DNA from: Pseudomonas kielensis
GTDB taxonomy: Bacteria > Pseudomonadota > Gammaproteobacteria > Pseudomonadales > Pseudomonadaceae
Direction of reading: 5' to 3'
Length of the DNA stretch: 64,000 nucleotides
Assembly: GCF_014236655.1 (NCBI RefSeq)
Contig: NZ_JACMYG010000014.1
Location: 1-64,000 of the forward strand
The position numbers and the translations under genes are program-made. This document shows positions 35,856-45,093 of this stretch, piece after piece; position 1 is the first letter of the stretch; every line of letters starts with the position of its first letter. Under the pieces are notes generated by a model that was not told the DNA's origin, made no database searches, and was given only the letters and a program-made list of their open reading frames with translations.

Positions 35856-36484
35856 ACAACGGTCCGGATCGCATCACGCTGGCCATGACGGGCGCTTCAG
35901 GCGCCCAGTATGGCTTGCGCCTGCTCGATTGCCTGGTGCGCGAAGACCGTGAGGTGCATTTTCTGATCTCCAAGGCCGCGCAATTGGTGCTGGCCACCGA
36001 GACCGACGTCACGCTGCCGCCCAAGCCGCAGATGATGCAGGCCTTCCTCACCGAATACACCGGCGCGGTCGCCGGGCAGATTCGGGTGTATGGCAAGGAG
36101 GACTGGATGTCGCCGGTGGCTTCGGGCTCCGGCTCGCCGGCAGCGATGGTGGTGGTGCCCTGTTCCACCGGGACCTTGTCCGCCATCGCCATGGGCGCCT
36201 GCAACAACCTGATCGAACGTGCCGCCGACGTGACCTTGAAAGAGCGCCGGCAGCTGATTGTGGTGCCGCGCGAGGCGCCGTATTCGAGCATTCACCTGGA
36301 AAACATGCTCAAGCTGTCGAACATGGGCGTGACCATCCTGCCGGCGTCGCCGGGTTTCTATCATCAGCCGCAGACCATCGATGACCTGGTGGATTTTGTC
36401 GTGGCGCGGATTCTCAATGTGCTGAACATCCCGCAGGACATGCTGCCACGCTGGGGCGAACACCATCTGAGCAGTGATGAATAA
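35852..36484 (+). CDS. ubiX: Flavin prenyltransferase UbiX
   Basis: A 210-residue enzyme that prenylates FMN to make the cofactor of UbiD decarboxylases in ubiquinone synthesis. Motifs: [68 protein letters not shown] and LVVVPREAP-like text ([18 protein letters not shown]). Coupled to mpl by ATGA; its 3-prime end overlaps the lipoprotein gene below. Confidence 0.95.
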   Translation: MNNGPDRITLAMTGASGAQYGLRLLDCLVREDREVHFLISKAAQLVLATETDVTLPPKPQMMQAFLTEYTGAVAGQIRVYGKEDWMSPVASGSGSPAAMVVVPCSTGTLSAIAMGACNNLIERAADVTLKERRQLIVVPREAPYSSIHLENMLKLSNMGVTILPASPGFYHQPQTIDDLVDFVVARILNVLNIPQDMLPRWGEHHLSSDE

Positions 36485-36770
36485 GCTGCTGCTGGTGCTG
36501 CTGGTGCTGCTGGCCTTGCAGCTGGCAGGGTGCGCCAGTGTGCGCACCCTGGATGCGGCGCAACCGGGCGCTCCGGTGGTGTATTCCGGGACGCGACTGG
36601 ACTGGTATGCGCTGCAGGGCGGCTGTTGTGCCAAGGATCGATTTGGCGCCGAAGCGCCGAGTTACCCCGGCCTCGACCTGCCGGCCAGCGCCTTGCTCGA
36701 CACGCTGTTGTTGCCGTTGTCAGTGTTGACGGTGCTCGGGATCGGGTTTCAGGCGACGGGTGGGTTGTAG
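36477..36770 (+). CDS. YceK/YidQ-family small lipoprotein
   Basis: A 97-residue protein with a lipobox ([12 protein letters not shown]; Cys about 20) and the family text [13 protein letters not shown], a Cys-Cys pair in [10 protein letters not shown], and a hydrophobic C-terminal helix [18 protein letters not shown]. It overlaps the end of ubiX by 8 bases. Function unknown; similar proteins are outer- or inner-membrane lipoproteins of 75-110 residues. Confidence 0.82.
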   Translation: MNKLLLVLLVLLALQLAGCASVRTLDAAQPGAPVVYSGTRLDWYALQGGCCAKDRFGAEAPSYPGLDLPASALLDTLLLPLSVLTVLGIGFQATGGL

Positions 36771-36776
36771 CGGGGG

Positions 36777-37418
36777 CTACTTGCCCAGCTTGCGCAGTTC
36801 GTCCGATTCCACCACCCGCACCCCATCCTGCTCCTCCAGCGCCAGGCGCCACATGGCGCGGGCCAGTTGGCAGGCTTCGATGCCGCGGTACTTGCCCGGG
36901 ATCAACCGGGATAGCGGGCCGGCCACTTGCTCGGCCAGGCGTGGCTCCAGGCGTTCCCCCAGCAGCAGGGAAGGTCGGCAGATGGTCAGCTGTGGCCAGT
37001 CTTGCGCGCGCAGGGCCTGTTCCATTTCCCCTTTGACACGGTTGTAGAACACCGAGGACTTTGGGTCCGCGCCGATGGCGCTGATCACGATCAGGTGCCG
37101 TGCACCCATTTCGCGCGCGCGTTTGGCGAAGGCCACCACCATGTCCATGTCTACCGCACGGAACGCCGATTCCGAGCCCGCCTGCTTGATCGTCGTTCCC
37201 AGGCAGCAGTAGGCGATGTCTACCCGACCACTGAGTTGAGGCAGGAATGCGCAGGGGTCGCCGACCGGGTTTTCCAGGTGCGGATGTTCCGCCAGCGGCC
37301 GGCGAGAGGGCGCCAGTACGCGGCTGATGGTGGGCTCGTTGAGCAAGCGGTCGAGCAAGTGTTCACCGGTCAGGCCGGTGGCTCCGGCGAGCAGTACGTG
37401 CTGAGGCGTCAAGTACAT
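36777..37418 (-). CDS. Rossmann-fold NAD(P)-binding protein (atypical SDR)
   Basis: A 213-residue protein starting with the nucleotide loop [20 protein letters not shown]. Further marks are [16 protein letters not shown], the [30 protein letters not shown] segment and [15 protein letters not shown] with the SDR Tyr/Lys pair (YNRVKGE). It resembles the HTATIP2/YbjT-type atypical SDRs; the substrate is unknown. It follows the MORN-C13 gene by 27 bases with a GGGAGAA site, so both are probably made together. Confidence 0.8.
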   Translation of the reverse strand: MYLTPQHVLLAGATGLTGEHLLDRLLNEPTISRVLAPSRRPLAEHPHLENPVGDPCAFLPQLSGRVDIAYCCLGTTIKQAGSESAFRAVDMDMVVAFAKRAREMGARHLIVISAIGADPKSSVFYNRVKGEMEQALRAQDWPQLTICRPSLLLGERLEPRLAEQVAGPLSRLIPGKYRGIEACQLARAMWRLALEEQDGVRVVESDELRKLGK

Positions 37419-37445
37419 AGTGTTTCTCCCTTGATACTGTTCAGC

Positions 37446-39164
37446 TTAGTTGCTCTTTGCGTCCGTGTTGTTCAACGCCGCATTTTGCAGCGCTTTTCGT
37501 GCTTGCTGTTTGCGCAGCACCTGCCAGCGCGCCAGGACCCCCTTGGGTGCCCAGATCTGTGGTTCAGAGGCTTCGAAGTTGTCGGCCAGTTCCCGTTCGG
37601 CAACCGTGGCCTTGGCCAGCTTGAAGGCGTGTTCGAGGTCGTCGGTCTGGTTCAGGGCCTGGGCGAACAGGGCATCGCCGAAGTAGGTGAAGTCCGCCTC
37701 CTCGGAGCAGCCGAACGACACCCGATCAGCCTGCGAGGCGGTCATGACCAGCGTACGATTGTCCTTGAGGGCCGGCAGGAAACCGCCGGAGTAACAGGCG
37801 GAAATCACGATGATCTTGTCGCGGTTTTTCAGCGGCGCCAGGACGGCGGCCAACTCATCGGCGGGCAGGTCGGCCAGCTCCATGCGTGGTTGGTCGAGCA
37901 CCAGTTCGTGTTCGTGGGTGCCGTGGCTGGTCAGGTAGATGAACAGCAAGTCTTCCGGACCGCTGCGCTCGGCCAGGGTCAGGGCCGCGCGGCGCAGGTT
38001 TTCCCGGGTGGCCATGGGCCGGTCGCTGAGGTGGTCGCGGTGGTTGACCAGGCGGATCTGGCCATAGGCGCCAAACCGGCTGGCCAGCATGTTGCTGACG
38101 TAGTCGGACTCGCGCAGGAATACGCTCTGCTTGCCGTCGCCGCCGAGCGTCAGGCTGTACAGTTCGACCGCGGGAGTTGAGGCGGGCACATTGGCCAGTG
38201 CTTCATCGAGCAGTCGGCCCTGGGCCAGCAAGCCCAGCTCCAGGGTATCGGGCAGCAGTTTGCCGTCGGCATCACGCACGCGCTGGCCATTGATCCAATC
38301 GCCGCTCTGCACCGTACCGTCGGTCAGTACCAGTGTGCCGTGGCCCTGATAGCTGTCGTTGTCGAACTGGCCGACGTAGAAGCTGCCATCGGGCAGGTTC
38401 AGGCGCCCTTGGCCTGTGAAGCGCCAGTCGCTGAAGTGCCCGAGGTAGTGACTGTTGTCGGCGCCGATCAGCTCGCCCTTGCCGCTGAGCGCGCCTTCCT
38501 TGAATTGGCCGATCCACACGTCGCCGTCGGCGTTTTCGTAGCGGCCTTTGCCGTGCAGCTGATTCTGTTTGAAGCCACCGACATAGCTGTCGCCTTCGGC
38601 GCTGTTGAAGCTGCCGATGCCGTCCAGTTGGCCGTTGATGAAGTGGCCGCTGAACTGATTGCCGCTGGCATCGCTGCGCTGGCCTTCGCCATTGGGTTTG
38701 CCGTGGGCGAACTGGCCCTGGTACTGGCTGCCGTCTTCGAGCTCAAGGCGGCCGAGTCCGGAGTACTGGTCGGCCTTGAATTCGCCCCGGTAGGTCATGC
38801 CGTTTTCCTTGAGCGTGCCCTCGCCGTCGCGCCGCCCCAGTTTAAAACCGCCGGTGTAGCTGCTGTCGCTGGTGCTCAGGGCGCCCTGGCCATGGAACAG
38901 CCCTTGCTGGAAGGCGCCGCGGTAGACCTCGCCATTGCTGCCGTGCCATTCGCCTTGTCCGTGCCACTGGCCCTTGTCGAACTGGCCGGCGTACCAACTG
39001 CCGTTCGGGTAGTCGATGCGACCCCGGCCTTGCAGCAGCCCGTCGACCAGGTCTCCCCGATAGCGGCCGCCGTCGGGCAGGCGCGCGTCCGGCGGCAACA
39101 GCGATTCGCCGTCGCCACAGGCGGTGAGCAACAGGGTCAATGCGAGGGGTACAAGTGAGCGCAT
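37446..39164 (-). CDS. MORN-repeat lipoprotein with a C13 (legumain/caspase-like) peptidase domain
   Basis: A 572-residue protein in three parts. Residues 1-16 are a lipoprotein signal (LTLLLTACGDG; Cys 16). Residues about 35-300 are some 11-12 MORN repeats of about 23 residues (YAGQFDKGQWHGQGEW, YVGGFKQNQLHGKGRY). Residues about 340-520 form a clan CD peptidase fold with the catalytic dyad His (YLTSHGTHEHEL, about 414) and Cys (VISACYSGGFLPAL, about 457). This matches bacterial peptidase C13 proteins; relatives are legumain and the GPI transamidase catalytic subunit. It should be anchored to an envelope membrane and face the periplasm. Substrate unknown. Upstream is MaoC, downstream the SDR-like gene. 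Confidence 0.88.
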   Translation of the reverse strand: MRSLVPLALTLLLTACGDGESLLPPDARLPDGGRYRGDLVDGLLQGRGRIDYPNGSWYAGQFDKGQWHGQGEWHGSNGEVYRGAFQQGLFHGQGALSTSDSSYTGGFKLGRRDGEGTLKENGMTYRGEFKADQYSGLGRLELEDGSQYQGQFAHGKPNGEGQRSDASGNQFSGHFINGQLDGIGSFNSAEGDSYVGGFKQNQLHGKGRYENADGDVWIGQFKEGALSGKGELIGADNSHYLGHFSDWRFTGQGRLNLPDGSFYVGQFDNDSYQGHGTLVLTDGTVQSGDWINGQRVRDADGKLLPDTLELGLLAQGRLLDEALANVPASTPAVELYSLTLGGDGKQSVFLRESDYVSNMLASRFGAYGQIRLVNHRDHLSDRPMATRENLRRAALTLAERSGPEDLLFIYLTSHGTHEHELVLDQPRMELADLPADELAAVLAPLKNRDKIIVISACYSGGFLPALKDNRTLVMTASQADRVSFGCSEEADFTYFGDALFAQALNQTDDLEHAFKLAKATVAERELADNFEASEPQIWAPKGVLARWQVLRKQQARKALQNAALNNTDAKSN

Positions 39165-39267
39165 AGCAGGATCCGGGTGATTAGGCGACCGAGTATGCCG
39201 CAGCTATGTGCCTGATAAATAGAGACGCGGTGCGAAACAGCAGCAACTGCTCCGCATCCGGCAGGGG

Positions 39268-39723
39268 TTACACGAACGCCAGCGACAGGGGTTCGGCGAT
39301 ATAGGCCGGTTTTTCCTGGCCTTCGATTTCCAGGGTGGCGGTGGCCTTGAGCAGCCATTGGCCGGGTTTTTTCTCGGTGACTTCGGTCAGATCGACCTTG
39401 AGCCGGACCCGGGAATCGACTTTCACCGGCTGGATGAACCGCACGCTGTCCAGGCCGTAGTTGACGACCATTTTCAAGTCCTGGGGCAGGACCATGATGT
39501 CTTCCATCAGTTTTGGAATCAGCGACAGCGACAGGAAGCCGTGGGCAATGGTGCTGCCGAATGGCGTCTGTGCGGCCTTTACCGGGTCAACGTGGATGAA
39601 CTGAAAGTCACCCGTGGCTTCGGCGAACAGGTTGATGCGTTCCTGATCGATGGTGAGCCATTCGGAACGTCCGAGTTCCTTGCCGACATAATTCTTGAGC
39701 TCTGCAACGGGTACATAGGGCAT
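39268..39723 (-). CDS. MaoC-like (R)-specific enoyl-CoA hydratase
   Basis: A 151-residue hot-dog-fold protein with the MaoC/NodN signature INLFAEATGDFQFIHVDPVKAAQTPFGSTIAHGFLSLSLIP (catalytic Asp and His). Start at 39723 is set by AAGGAG 8-13 bases upstream; a further ATG at 39744 is unsupported. It probably hydrates trans-2-enoyl-CoA; chain length and pathway are unknown. It is divergent from the CidA-like gene. Confidence 0.88.
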   Translation of the reverse strand: MPYVPVAELKNYVGKELGRSEWLTIDQERINLFAEATGDFQFIHVDPVKAAQTPFGSTIAHGFLSLSLIPKLMEDIMVLPQDLKMVVNYGLDSVRFIQPVKVDSRVRLKVDLTEVTEKKPGQWLLKATATLEIEGQEKPAYIAEPLSLAFV

Positions 39724-39849
39724 TGAGACTCTCCTTGGGTTCATCGGTTTTATAGTTTTTCTGAGTGAGCTGAAACCACCTTAGATCATCATGGCGGTGG
39801 GTGCCGGTCAATCCTCCATACCATTGGCGAATACCCATGCATAGCAGAT

Positions 39850-39866
39850 GCCATGCTTATAATGGC
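39850..39866. promoter_or_regulatory. Dyad over the -10 element of the cidA-like promoter
   Basis: GCCAT-N7-ATGGC encloses TATAAT (39858-39863), 43 bases upstream of the cidA-like ATG. A dyad on top of the -10 suggests a repressor site or a LysR-type contact. The -35 is weak, which suits activator dependence. Confidence 0.4.
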
Positions 39867-39905
39867 AGGCCCGTTTTGGGGGGCGAGTCTTGTGGGGGAT
39901 GATTC

Positions 39906-40268
39906 ATGTTGCTTCGCGGCCTGACCTGGCTGGTGCTGTTTCAATTGCTCGGCACGGCCATCAACCATTTGCTGTTGCCGGTGCTGCCGGGGCCGATTAT
40001 CGGTCTGCTGCTGTTGCTGGTGTTCCTGATCGTTCGCGGTGAAGTCGGCGAGCCACTGAACCTGGCCGCCGGTAGCTTGTTGCGCTATTTGCCGTTGCTG
40101 CTGGTCCCGCCTGCGGTGGGGGTGATGGTGTATGCCGCGGATATCGCGGCCGACTTCTGGGCCATCGTCGGCGCACTGGTGTTGTCGTTGCTGCTGTCCA
40201 TGGCCTTTGCCGGGGTGCTGATGCAATGGCTGGTCAAGCGCCAGGCTCGGCGGGAGGAGCGCTCATGA
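39906..40268 (+). CDS. CidA/LrgA-family holin-like protein
   Basis: A 120-residue membrane protein with four helices and the family motifs LVLFQLLGTAINHLLLPVLPGPIIGLLLLLVFL and LLRYLPLLLVPPAVGVM. Such proteins are holin-like or part of metabolite transport with LrgB/CidB. The stop overlaps the ATG of the LrgB gene (ATGA), so the pair is co-translated. Confidence 0.9.
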   Translation: MLLRGLTWLVLFQLLGTAINHLLLPVLPGPIIGLLLLLVFLIVRGEVGEPLNLAAGSLLRYLPLLLVPPAVGVMVYAADIAADFWAIVGALVLSLLLSMAFAGVLMQWLVKRQARREERS

Positions 40269-40981
40269 TGTTTGACTGGCAAGGCGCGGTGGCGGCGGTG
40301 ATCCATCACCCGCTGTTCGGGATCGGCATTACCCTGGGGGCTTATCAGTTGGTGCTGGCGGCGTTCGAGAAAACCCGCTGGATCTTCCTGCAGCCGGTGC
40401 TGGTGTCCATGCTGCTGGTGATTGGCGTGTTGCTCACCTGTGGCTTGACCTATGCCGAGTACCGTAAAAGCACGGAAATCCTCAGCATCCTGCTGGGGCC
40501 GGCGACGGTGGCCCTGGCGGTGCCGCTGTACCTCAACCTGCGGCGCATCCGCCAACTGTTCTGGCCGATTTTTACTACGCTGGTGGTAGGTGGGGTGGTC
40601 GCTACCGGTCTGTGCGTGTTGCTGGGCTGGTGGTTTGGTGCCGAGCACATGATTCTGATGACCATGGCCCCGAAGTCGGTGACCTCGCCCATCGCCATGC
40701 TGGTGGCCGAGCAGATTGGTGGCGTGGCGGCGTTGGCGGCGGTGTTTGTGCTGATCACCGGGGTGATCGGGGCGATTTTCGGCCCGGCGCTGCTCGATCG
40801 CCTCGGGGTCCATGGCCCCGAAGCCCGCGGCATGGCCCTGGGCATGACCGCTCATGCGGTGGGCACTTCGGTAGCCTTGCAGGAAAGTGAAGAGTGCGGT
40901 GCGTTTGCCGCGTTGGCGATGAGCCTGATGGGCGTGGCCACGGCGGTGTTGTTGCCGTTGGCGGTGTCGATGGTGGTGTAA
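40265..40981 (+). CDS. LrgB/CidB-family membrane protein
   Basis: A 238-residue protein with about seven helices and the LrgB core ILLGPATVALAVPLYLNLRRIR, MAPKSVTSPIAMLVAEQIGG and ARGMALGMTAHAVGTSVALQESEECGAFAALAMSLMGV. The ATG at 40265 overlaps the upstream stop. With the CidA-like protein it is predicted to export or import small metabolites such as pyruvate and to affect autolysis. Confidence 0.92.
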   Translation: MMFDWQGAVAAVIHHPLFGIGITLGAYQLVLAAFEKTRWIFLQPVLVSMLLVIGVLLTCGLTYAEYRKSTEILSILLGPATVALAVPLYLNLRRIRQLFWPIFTTLVVGGVVATGLCVLLGWWFGAEHMILMTMAPKSVTSPIAMLVAEQIGGVAALAAVFVLITGVIGAIFGPALLDRLGVHGPEARGMALGMTAHAVGTSVALQESEECGAFAALAMSLMGVATAVLLPLAVSMVV

Positions 40982-40991
40982 GGACATGTCT

Positions 40992-41582
40992 ATGAGTCTG
41001 GCGCTTTTCCCTCTGAACACGGTGCTGTTTCCCGGCTGTTTCCTTGATCTGCAGATTTTCGAGGCGCGCTACCTGGACATGATCAGCCGCTGCATGAAGC
41101 AGGGGGCAGGGTTTGGCGTGGTGTGCATTCTTGAGGGCAAAGAGGTCGGCCTGGCTGCGCAGGGGTATGCACGGGTCGGCTGCGAGGCGCGGATTACCGA
41201 TTTCAAGCAGCAGGACAACGGCCTGCTGGGGATTCGCGTGCAGGGTGGGCGACGCTTCAATGTACTGCGCAGCGAAGTGCAGCGTGATCAATTGACTGTC
41301 GCCGAGGTCGAGTGGCTGGACGAGTTGCCCGAGCAGCCCTTGCAGGAAGAAGACGCCGACCTGATGGCCTTGCTCAAGGCGCTGGCCGAGCACCCGATGG
41401 TCGAGGCGTTGAACATGGGCACTGACGCCGCAGGGCAGCAGTCACTGGCGAACCAGTTGGCCTACTTGCTGCCATTTTCCGAGCTGGAAAAGATCGGGCT
41501 GCTGCAGGTCGATGATCCGCAACAACGCCTGGATGCGATCCAGGCGTTGTTGGATGAACTGCAGGGCGATTTGTTCGCCTGA
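40992..41582 (+). CDS. LON N-terminal substrate-binding domain protein
   Basis: A 196-residue protein consisting only of a LON-SB domain: LALFPLNTVLFPGCFLDLQIFEARYLDMISRCM, then FGVVCILEGKEV and GLLGIRVQGGRRFNVL. No ATPase or protease part. The ATG at 40992 is chosen because TAAGGA lies 7 bases upstream; the ATG at 40986 is only one base from that site. Probable protein-binding adaptor; function unknown. Short gap after the LrgB gene suggests read-through. Confidence 0.85.
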   Translation: MSLALFPLNTVLFPGCFLDLQIFEARYLDMISRCMKQGAGFGVVCILEGKEVGLAAQGYARVGCEARITDFKQQDNGLLGIRVQGGRRFNVLRSEVQRDQLTVAEVEWLDELPEQPLQEEDADLMALLKALAEHPMVEALNMGTDAAGQQSLANQLAYLLPFSELEKIGLLQVDDPQQRLDAIQALLDELQGDLFA

Positions 41583-41589
41583 GGTTGTC

Positions 41590-42906
41590 TCAGTACGCGT
41601 AACGCATCATCGCGTGCGGCAGATTCTGCAGGGCGTAGAAGCCGAACAGCCCCACCATGACGGGCAGGATCAGCCACCAGATTTTCGCTGGCAGTGGCTC
41701 GAGTGGTGCCTGACGCTGACTCAGCCACAGGCTGGCGGCACACACGCAGGCCGCCAGCATGGCTCCGGCCACCACGTCGGTGGGCCAGTGAGCCCCCAGG
41801 TAAACCCGCGACAGGGCGATGGCCAGGGCCGGCAGGCAGCCGAGCAGCACCCAGGTCAGGCGCATGCGCTGGGGTTGTCCTCGACCCGCCAGCACGGCCA
41901 GGGCCAGGAACAGCGCAAACGAACCGGAGGCGTGGCCGCTGGGCATGCTGTAGCTGGTCAGTGGATCGGTCAGGACTTCCGGGCGCATCCGCGCGAACAG
42001 CTGCTTGGTGGCGGTATTGGCCAGGGCCGTCACCAGCAGGGTGCCGCCGGCGAACAGCAAGTGCCGCCATTGCCGCGTGGCCAGCAGCACCAGGGTCAGC
42101 GCCGCGCTGATCACCAGCATGTGCTTGAACTCACCGAGTTGGGTCAGCATCACCGCGAACTCGTCGAGCAGCGGCTTGCGGTGTTCCTGCACCAGCGTCA
42201 TCAGGCCTTGATCAAAGGCGCCGAGGTGCGAATAGCCGACAAACAGCCCACCCAGGATCACCAGGCTCAGGCCGGCGATCAGCAGGGTAGAGCGCCGATG
42301 ACCGCGCAGGCCGCTGTTGATGCCCAGGCCCACCAGTACCGCGATGCTGCCCACTACCAGTCCGGCCTGGGGCCAGAAACCCTCGGGCAGTGGCAAGCGG
42401 ATAGCCGCCCCGGTGGCCCAGCCCGGTAGCAGATAGGCCACCGCCCAGCCGGCGCCCGCCAGCAGGCTGACGGCAAAAAAGCGCGGGAAGGGCATGTCGA
42501 ACATCCCGGCCACCATTGGCAGCATCGGGCGCAGCGGGCCGATAAAGCGCCCCACCAGCAGGCTGGCGATCCCATAGCGCTGGAAATAGGCTTCGGCACT
42601 GCCGATCCATTCCGGGTGGTGACGCAGGCCTGGTAAGCGCCGGATGTTCTGATGGAAGTGTCGGCCGAGGAAGTACGACACCACGTCCCCCAGCAAGCCA
42701 CCGAGAAAGCCCAGCAGCAAGGTTTCCCCCAGCGACAGGGCGCCGCTGCCCGCCAGTACCGCAACGGCAAACAACAGGACGGTGCCGGGGACGATCAGTC
42801 CGGCGATCGCCAGGCACTCAATGCAGGCCACGATAAAGACGGCTGCCGCCAGCCATTGCGGGTTTGCCGTCAACCAAGCGGTCAGGCTATCGAGCCATGG
42901 GCCCAT
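41590..42906 (-). CDS. DedA-PAP2 fusion membrane phosphatase
   Basis: A 438-residue polytopic protein. Residues 1-200 are a DedA domain (IAGLIVPGTVLLFAVAVLAGSG, GRFIGPLRPMLPMVAGMFDMPFPRF). Residues about 225-415 are a PAP2 phosphatase with KQLFARMRP, YSMPSGHASGSFA and SRVYLGAHWPTDVVAG. The combination of a lipid-handling DedA unit with a phosphatase suggests dephosphorylation of a lipid pyrophosphate such as undecaprenyl pyrophosphate at the periplasmic face. A final membrane helix follows. The gene converges on the LON-domain gene. Confidence 0.9.
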   Translation of the reverse strand: MGPWLDSLTAWLTANPQWLAAAVFIVACIECLAIAGLIVPGTVLLFAVAVLAGSGALSLGETLLLGFLGGLLGDVVSYFLGRHFHQNIRRLPGLRHHPEWIGSAEAYFQRYGIASLLVGRFIGPLRPMLPMVAGMFDMPFPRFFAVSLLAGAGWAVAYLLPGWATGAAIRLPLPEGFWPQAGLVVGSIAVLVGLGINSGLRGHRRSTLLIAGLSLVILGGLFVGYSHLGAFDQGLMTLVQEHRKPLLDEFAVMLTQLGEFKHMLVISAALTLVLLATRQWRHLLFAGGTLLVTALANTATKQLFARMRPEVLTDPLTSYSMPSGHASGSFALFLALAVLAGRGQPQRMRLTWVLLGCLPALAIALSRVYLGAHWPTDVVAGAMLAACVCAASLWLSQRQAPLEPLPAKIWWLILPVMVGLFGFYALQNLPHAMMRYAY

Positions 42907-42949
42907 AGGTACAACTCCAGGATTGTTGTTGGCCCATCGAGGGCAGGAA

Positions 42950-43645
42950 TCAGATCAGTAAATAGTCGCGGCCTTCGACCTGGCCGCGGCGTAGAGGGTT
43001 CCGTGTGCAGTAGGGCGCGTAGGCGCTGTCGACGAAGCGGTACATCAGGTGTTCATCGCGTCCGTGGGGGATGCCCAGGCGAGTGGTCTGGATCACATGG
43101 GGTGGCGGCCGGCCAAGGTCTTCGACAAACAGCACTTGAGGGTCAAAGCGCTTGGCGTCCCAAATCGGTACTTTAAGTCCCAGGGCCCTGCACAACAGGG
43201 TCTGGCCGGCGCAGAGCTTCTGCGAGGGGCGCGGCCGGCCATTGGCGTCGGGGTTGTTGAGCAGCATCTGGGCCAGGCTCGCGGGCCCCGAGACCTCGTC
43301 GACCCAAGGATAGGCGGACTTGATCAGGACCGCATTGCCGGGTCCGTGGGCGCTGAAGTTCAGGGAGTCGCCGCCGCGGGCGTAATACATGTAGATGTGC
43401 CCGCCATCCAGAAACAAAGCCTTACGCTTTTCTGTGTAGCCGAGGGAGGCATGACTGCCTTTTTCGTCGCAGTAATAGGCTTCGGTCTCAATAATTTTTG
43501 CCGAAAGCCACAAATCGCCCACGCGATGGCGGATGACTTTGCCCAGCAATTCGCAGGCGAGCACCTGTGCGTCGCGGTTGAAAAAGCTGTCAGGCAGGGC
43601 CTTTGGCTGCTTGGGATGGGGCAGGATGGACATGGGTCGCAGCAT
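42950..43645 (-). CDS. DNA-3-methyladenine glycosylase, MPG/AAG type
   Basis: A 231-residue enzyme of the Mpg (AAG) family: PDSFFNRDAQVLACELLGKVIRHRVGDLWLSAKIIETEAYYCDEKGSHASLGYTEKRKALFLDGGHIYMYYARG, with the catalytic Glu in ETEAY. It removes alkylated purines. Neither ATG (43645 or 43633) has a clear ribosome-binding site; the second would give MSILPHP. It is divergent from proA. Confidence 0.9.
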   Translation of the reverse strand: MLRPMSILPHPKQPKALPDSFFNRDAQVLACELLGKVIRHRVGDLWLSAKIIETEAYYCDEKGSHASLGYTEKRKALFLDGGHIYMYYARGGDSLNFSAHGPGNAVLIKSAYPWVDEVSGPASLAQMLLNNPDANGRPRPSQKLCAGQTLLCRALGLKVPIWDAKRFDPQVLFVEDLGRPPPHVIQTTRLGIPHGRDEHLMYRFVDSAYAPYCTRNPLRRGQVEGRDYLLI

Positions 43646-43766
43646 TCAGAGAGCAAATGTGGCGTTATGATAACAACCAGGGCCTTAATCCAGGCTGAAG
43701 ACTGACTATTTGCTGTCCATTTCGACCATCCGCCCGTCACCGCTGTTAGTCGAGTGACGCGACAGC

Positions 43767-43772
43767 TATAAT
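43767..43772 (+). promoter_or_regulatory. -10 element upstream of proA
   Basis: Perfect TATAAT in GACAGCTATAATCTGCC, 49 bases upstream of the proA ATG. The best -35 at 17-base spacing is weak (TGTTAG). Confidence 0.5.
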
Positions 43773-43820
43773 CTGCCGCTTTACTCTTTACCACGACCAT
43801 AGCAAAGACCACTCCAGACT

Positions 43821-45092
43821 ATGACTGAGTCCGTTCTTGACTACATGACCCGCTTGGGTCGCGCTGCGCGCGATGCTTCCCGCGTGATCGGCCGTGCCAG
43901 CACCGGGCAGAAAAACCGCGCCCTGCTGGCCGCCGCGAACGCTCTGGATGCCGCACGCGCCGAGTTGACCGCCGCCAATGAGCTGGACCTGGCCGCTGGC
44001 CGGGCCAATGGCCTGGAGCCGGCAATGCTCGAGCGTCTGGCCCTGACCCCCGCACGCATCGACGGCATGATCGTCGGTTTGCGTCAGGTGGCGGCCTTGC
44101 CGGACCCGGTAGGCGCGATCCGCGACATGAGTTATCGGCCGTCGGGTATCCAGGTGGGCAAGATGCGCGTACCCCTGGGTGTGGTCGGGATCATCTACGA
44201 ATCGCGGCCAAACGTGACGATCGACGCCGCCAGCCTGTGCCTGAAGTCGGGCAATGCGACCATCCTGCGCGGTGGCTCCGAGGCGATTCATTCCAACCGT
44301 GCCATTGCCGCCTGCATCCAGCGCGGCCTGGCCGAAGCCGGACTGCCGGCTGCCGTGGTGCAAGTGGTCGAGACCACTGACCGTGCCGCCGTGGGCGCGC
44401 TGATCACCATGCCGCAATACGTCGACGTGATCGTACCGCGCGGCGGCAAGGGCCTGATCGAACGGGTCAGCCGCGACGCCCGGGTGCCGGTGATCAAGCA
44501 CCTGGACGGCATCTGCCACGTCTACGTCAGTGCCCACGCCGACCTGGCCAAGGCCCAGCGCATCGCGTTCAACGCCAAGACTTACCGCTACGGCATCTGC
44601 GGCGCCATGGAAACCCTGTTGGTCGACCAGGCGGTCGCCAAGGACTTCCTGCCGGCCATGGCGGCCCAGTTCCGCGAAAAAGGCGTCGAACTGCGTGGTT
44701 GCGAGCGGACCCGGGCAATCATCGACGCCGAAGTCGCCACCGAGCAAGACTGGAGCACCGAGTACCTGGCGCCGATCCTCTCGATCCTGGTGGTCGACGG
44801 CCTGGACCAGGCCATCGAGCACATCAACCATTACGGCTCGCACCATACCGACTCGATCGTCACTGAACACCAGGGCGACGCCCGGCGTTTTGTGGCCGAA
44901 GTCGACTCGGCGTCGGTGATGATCAACACCCCGACCTGCTTTGCCGATGGCTTCGAATACGGATTGGGTGCCGAGATCGGCATTTCTACTGATAAGCTGC
45001 ACGCCCGCGGTCCGGTGGGTCTCGAAGGTCTGACCTGCGAGAAGTACATCGTGGTCGGTGATGGCCAGTTGCGCGGTCAGGAGCCGGTCTGA
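43821..45092 (+). CDS. proA: Gamma-glutamyl phosphate reductase
   Basis: A 423-residue enzyme of proline synthesis that reduces glutamyl-5-phosphate to the semialdehyde. Motifs: [54 protein letters not shown], catalytic region [25 protein letters not shown] (Cys nucleophile) and HHTDSIVTE. Full length. It begins the proA-nadD-rsfS-rlmH block. Confidence 0.97.
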   Translation: MTESVLDYMTRLGRAARDASRVIGRASTGQKNRALLAAANALDAARAELTAANELDLAAGRANGLEPAMLERLALTPARIDGMIVGLRQVAALPDPVGAIRDMSYRPSGIQVGKMRVPLGVVGIIYESRPNVTIDAASLCLKSGNATILRGGSEAIHSNRAIAACIQRGLAEAGLPAAVVQVVETTDRAAVGALITMPQYVDVIVPRGGKGLIERVSRDARVPVIKHLDGICHVYVSAHADLAKAQRIAFNAKTYRYGICGAMETLLVDQAVAKDFLPAMAAQFREKGVELRGCERTRAIIDAEVATEQDWSTEYLAPILSILVVDGLDQAIEHINHYGSHHTDSIVTEHQGDARRFVAEVDSASVMINTPTCFADGFEYGLGAEIGISTDKLHARGPVGLEGLTCEKYIVVGDGQLRGQEPV

Positions 45093-45093
45093 C

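Noticed and set aside
39906..40981. Phage holin-antiholin pair
   Set aside because: The two proteins match the chromosomal CidA/LrgA and LrgB families and lie in a conserved chromosomal context.
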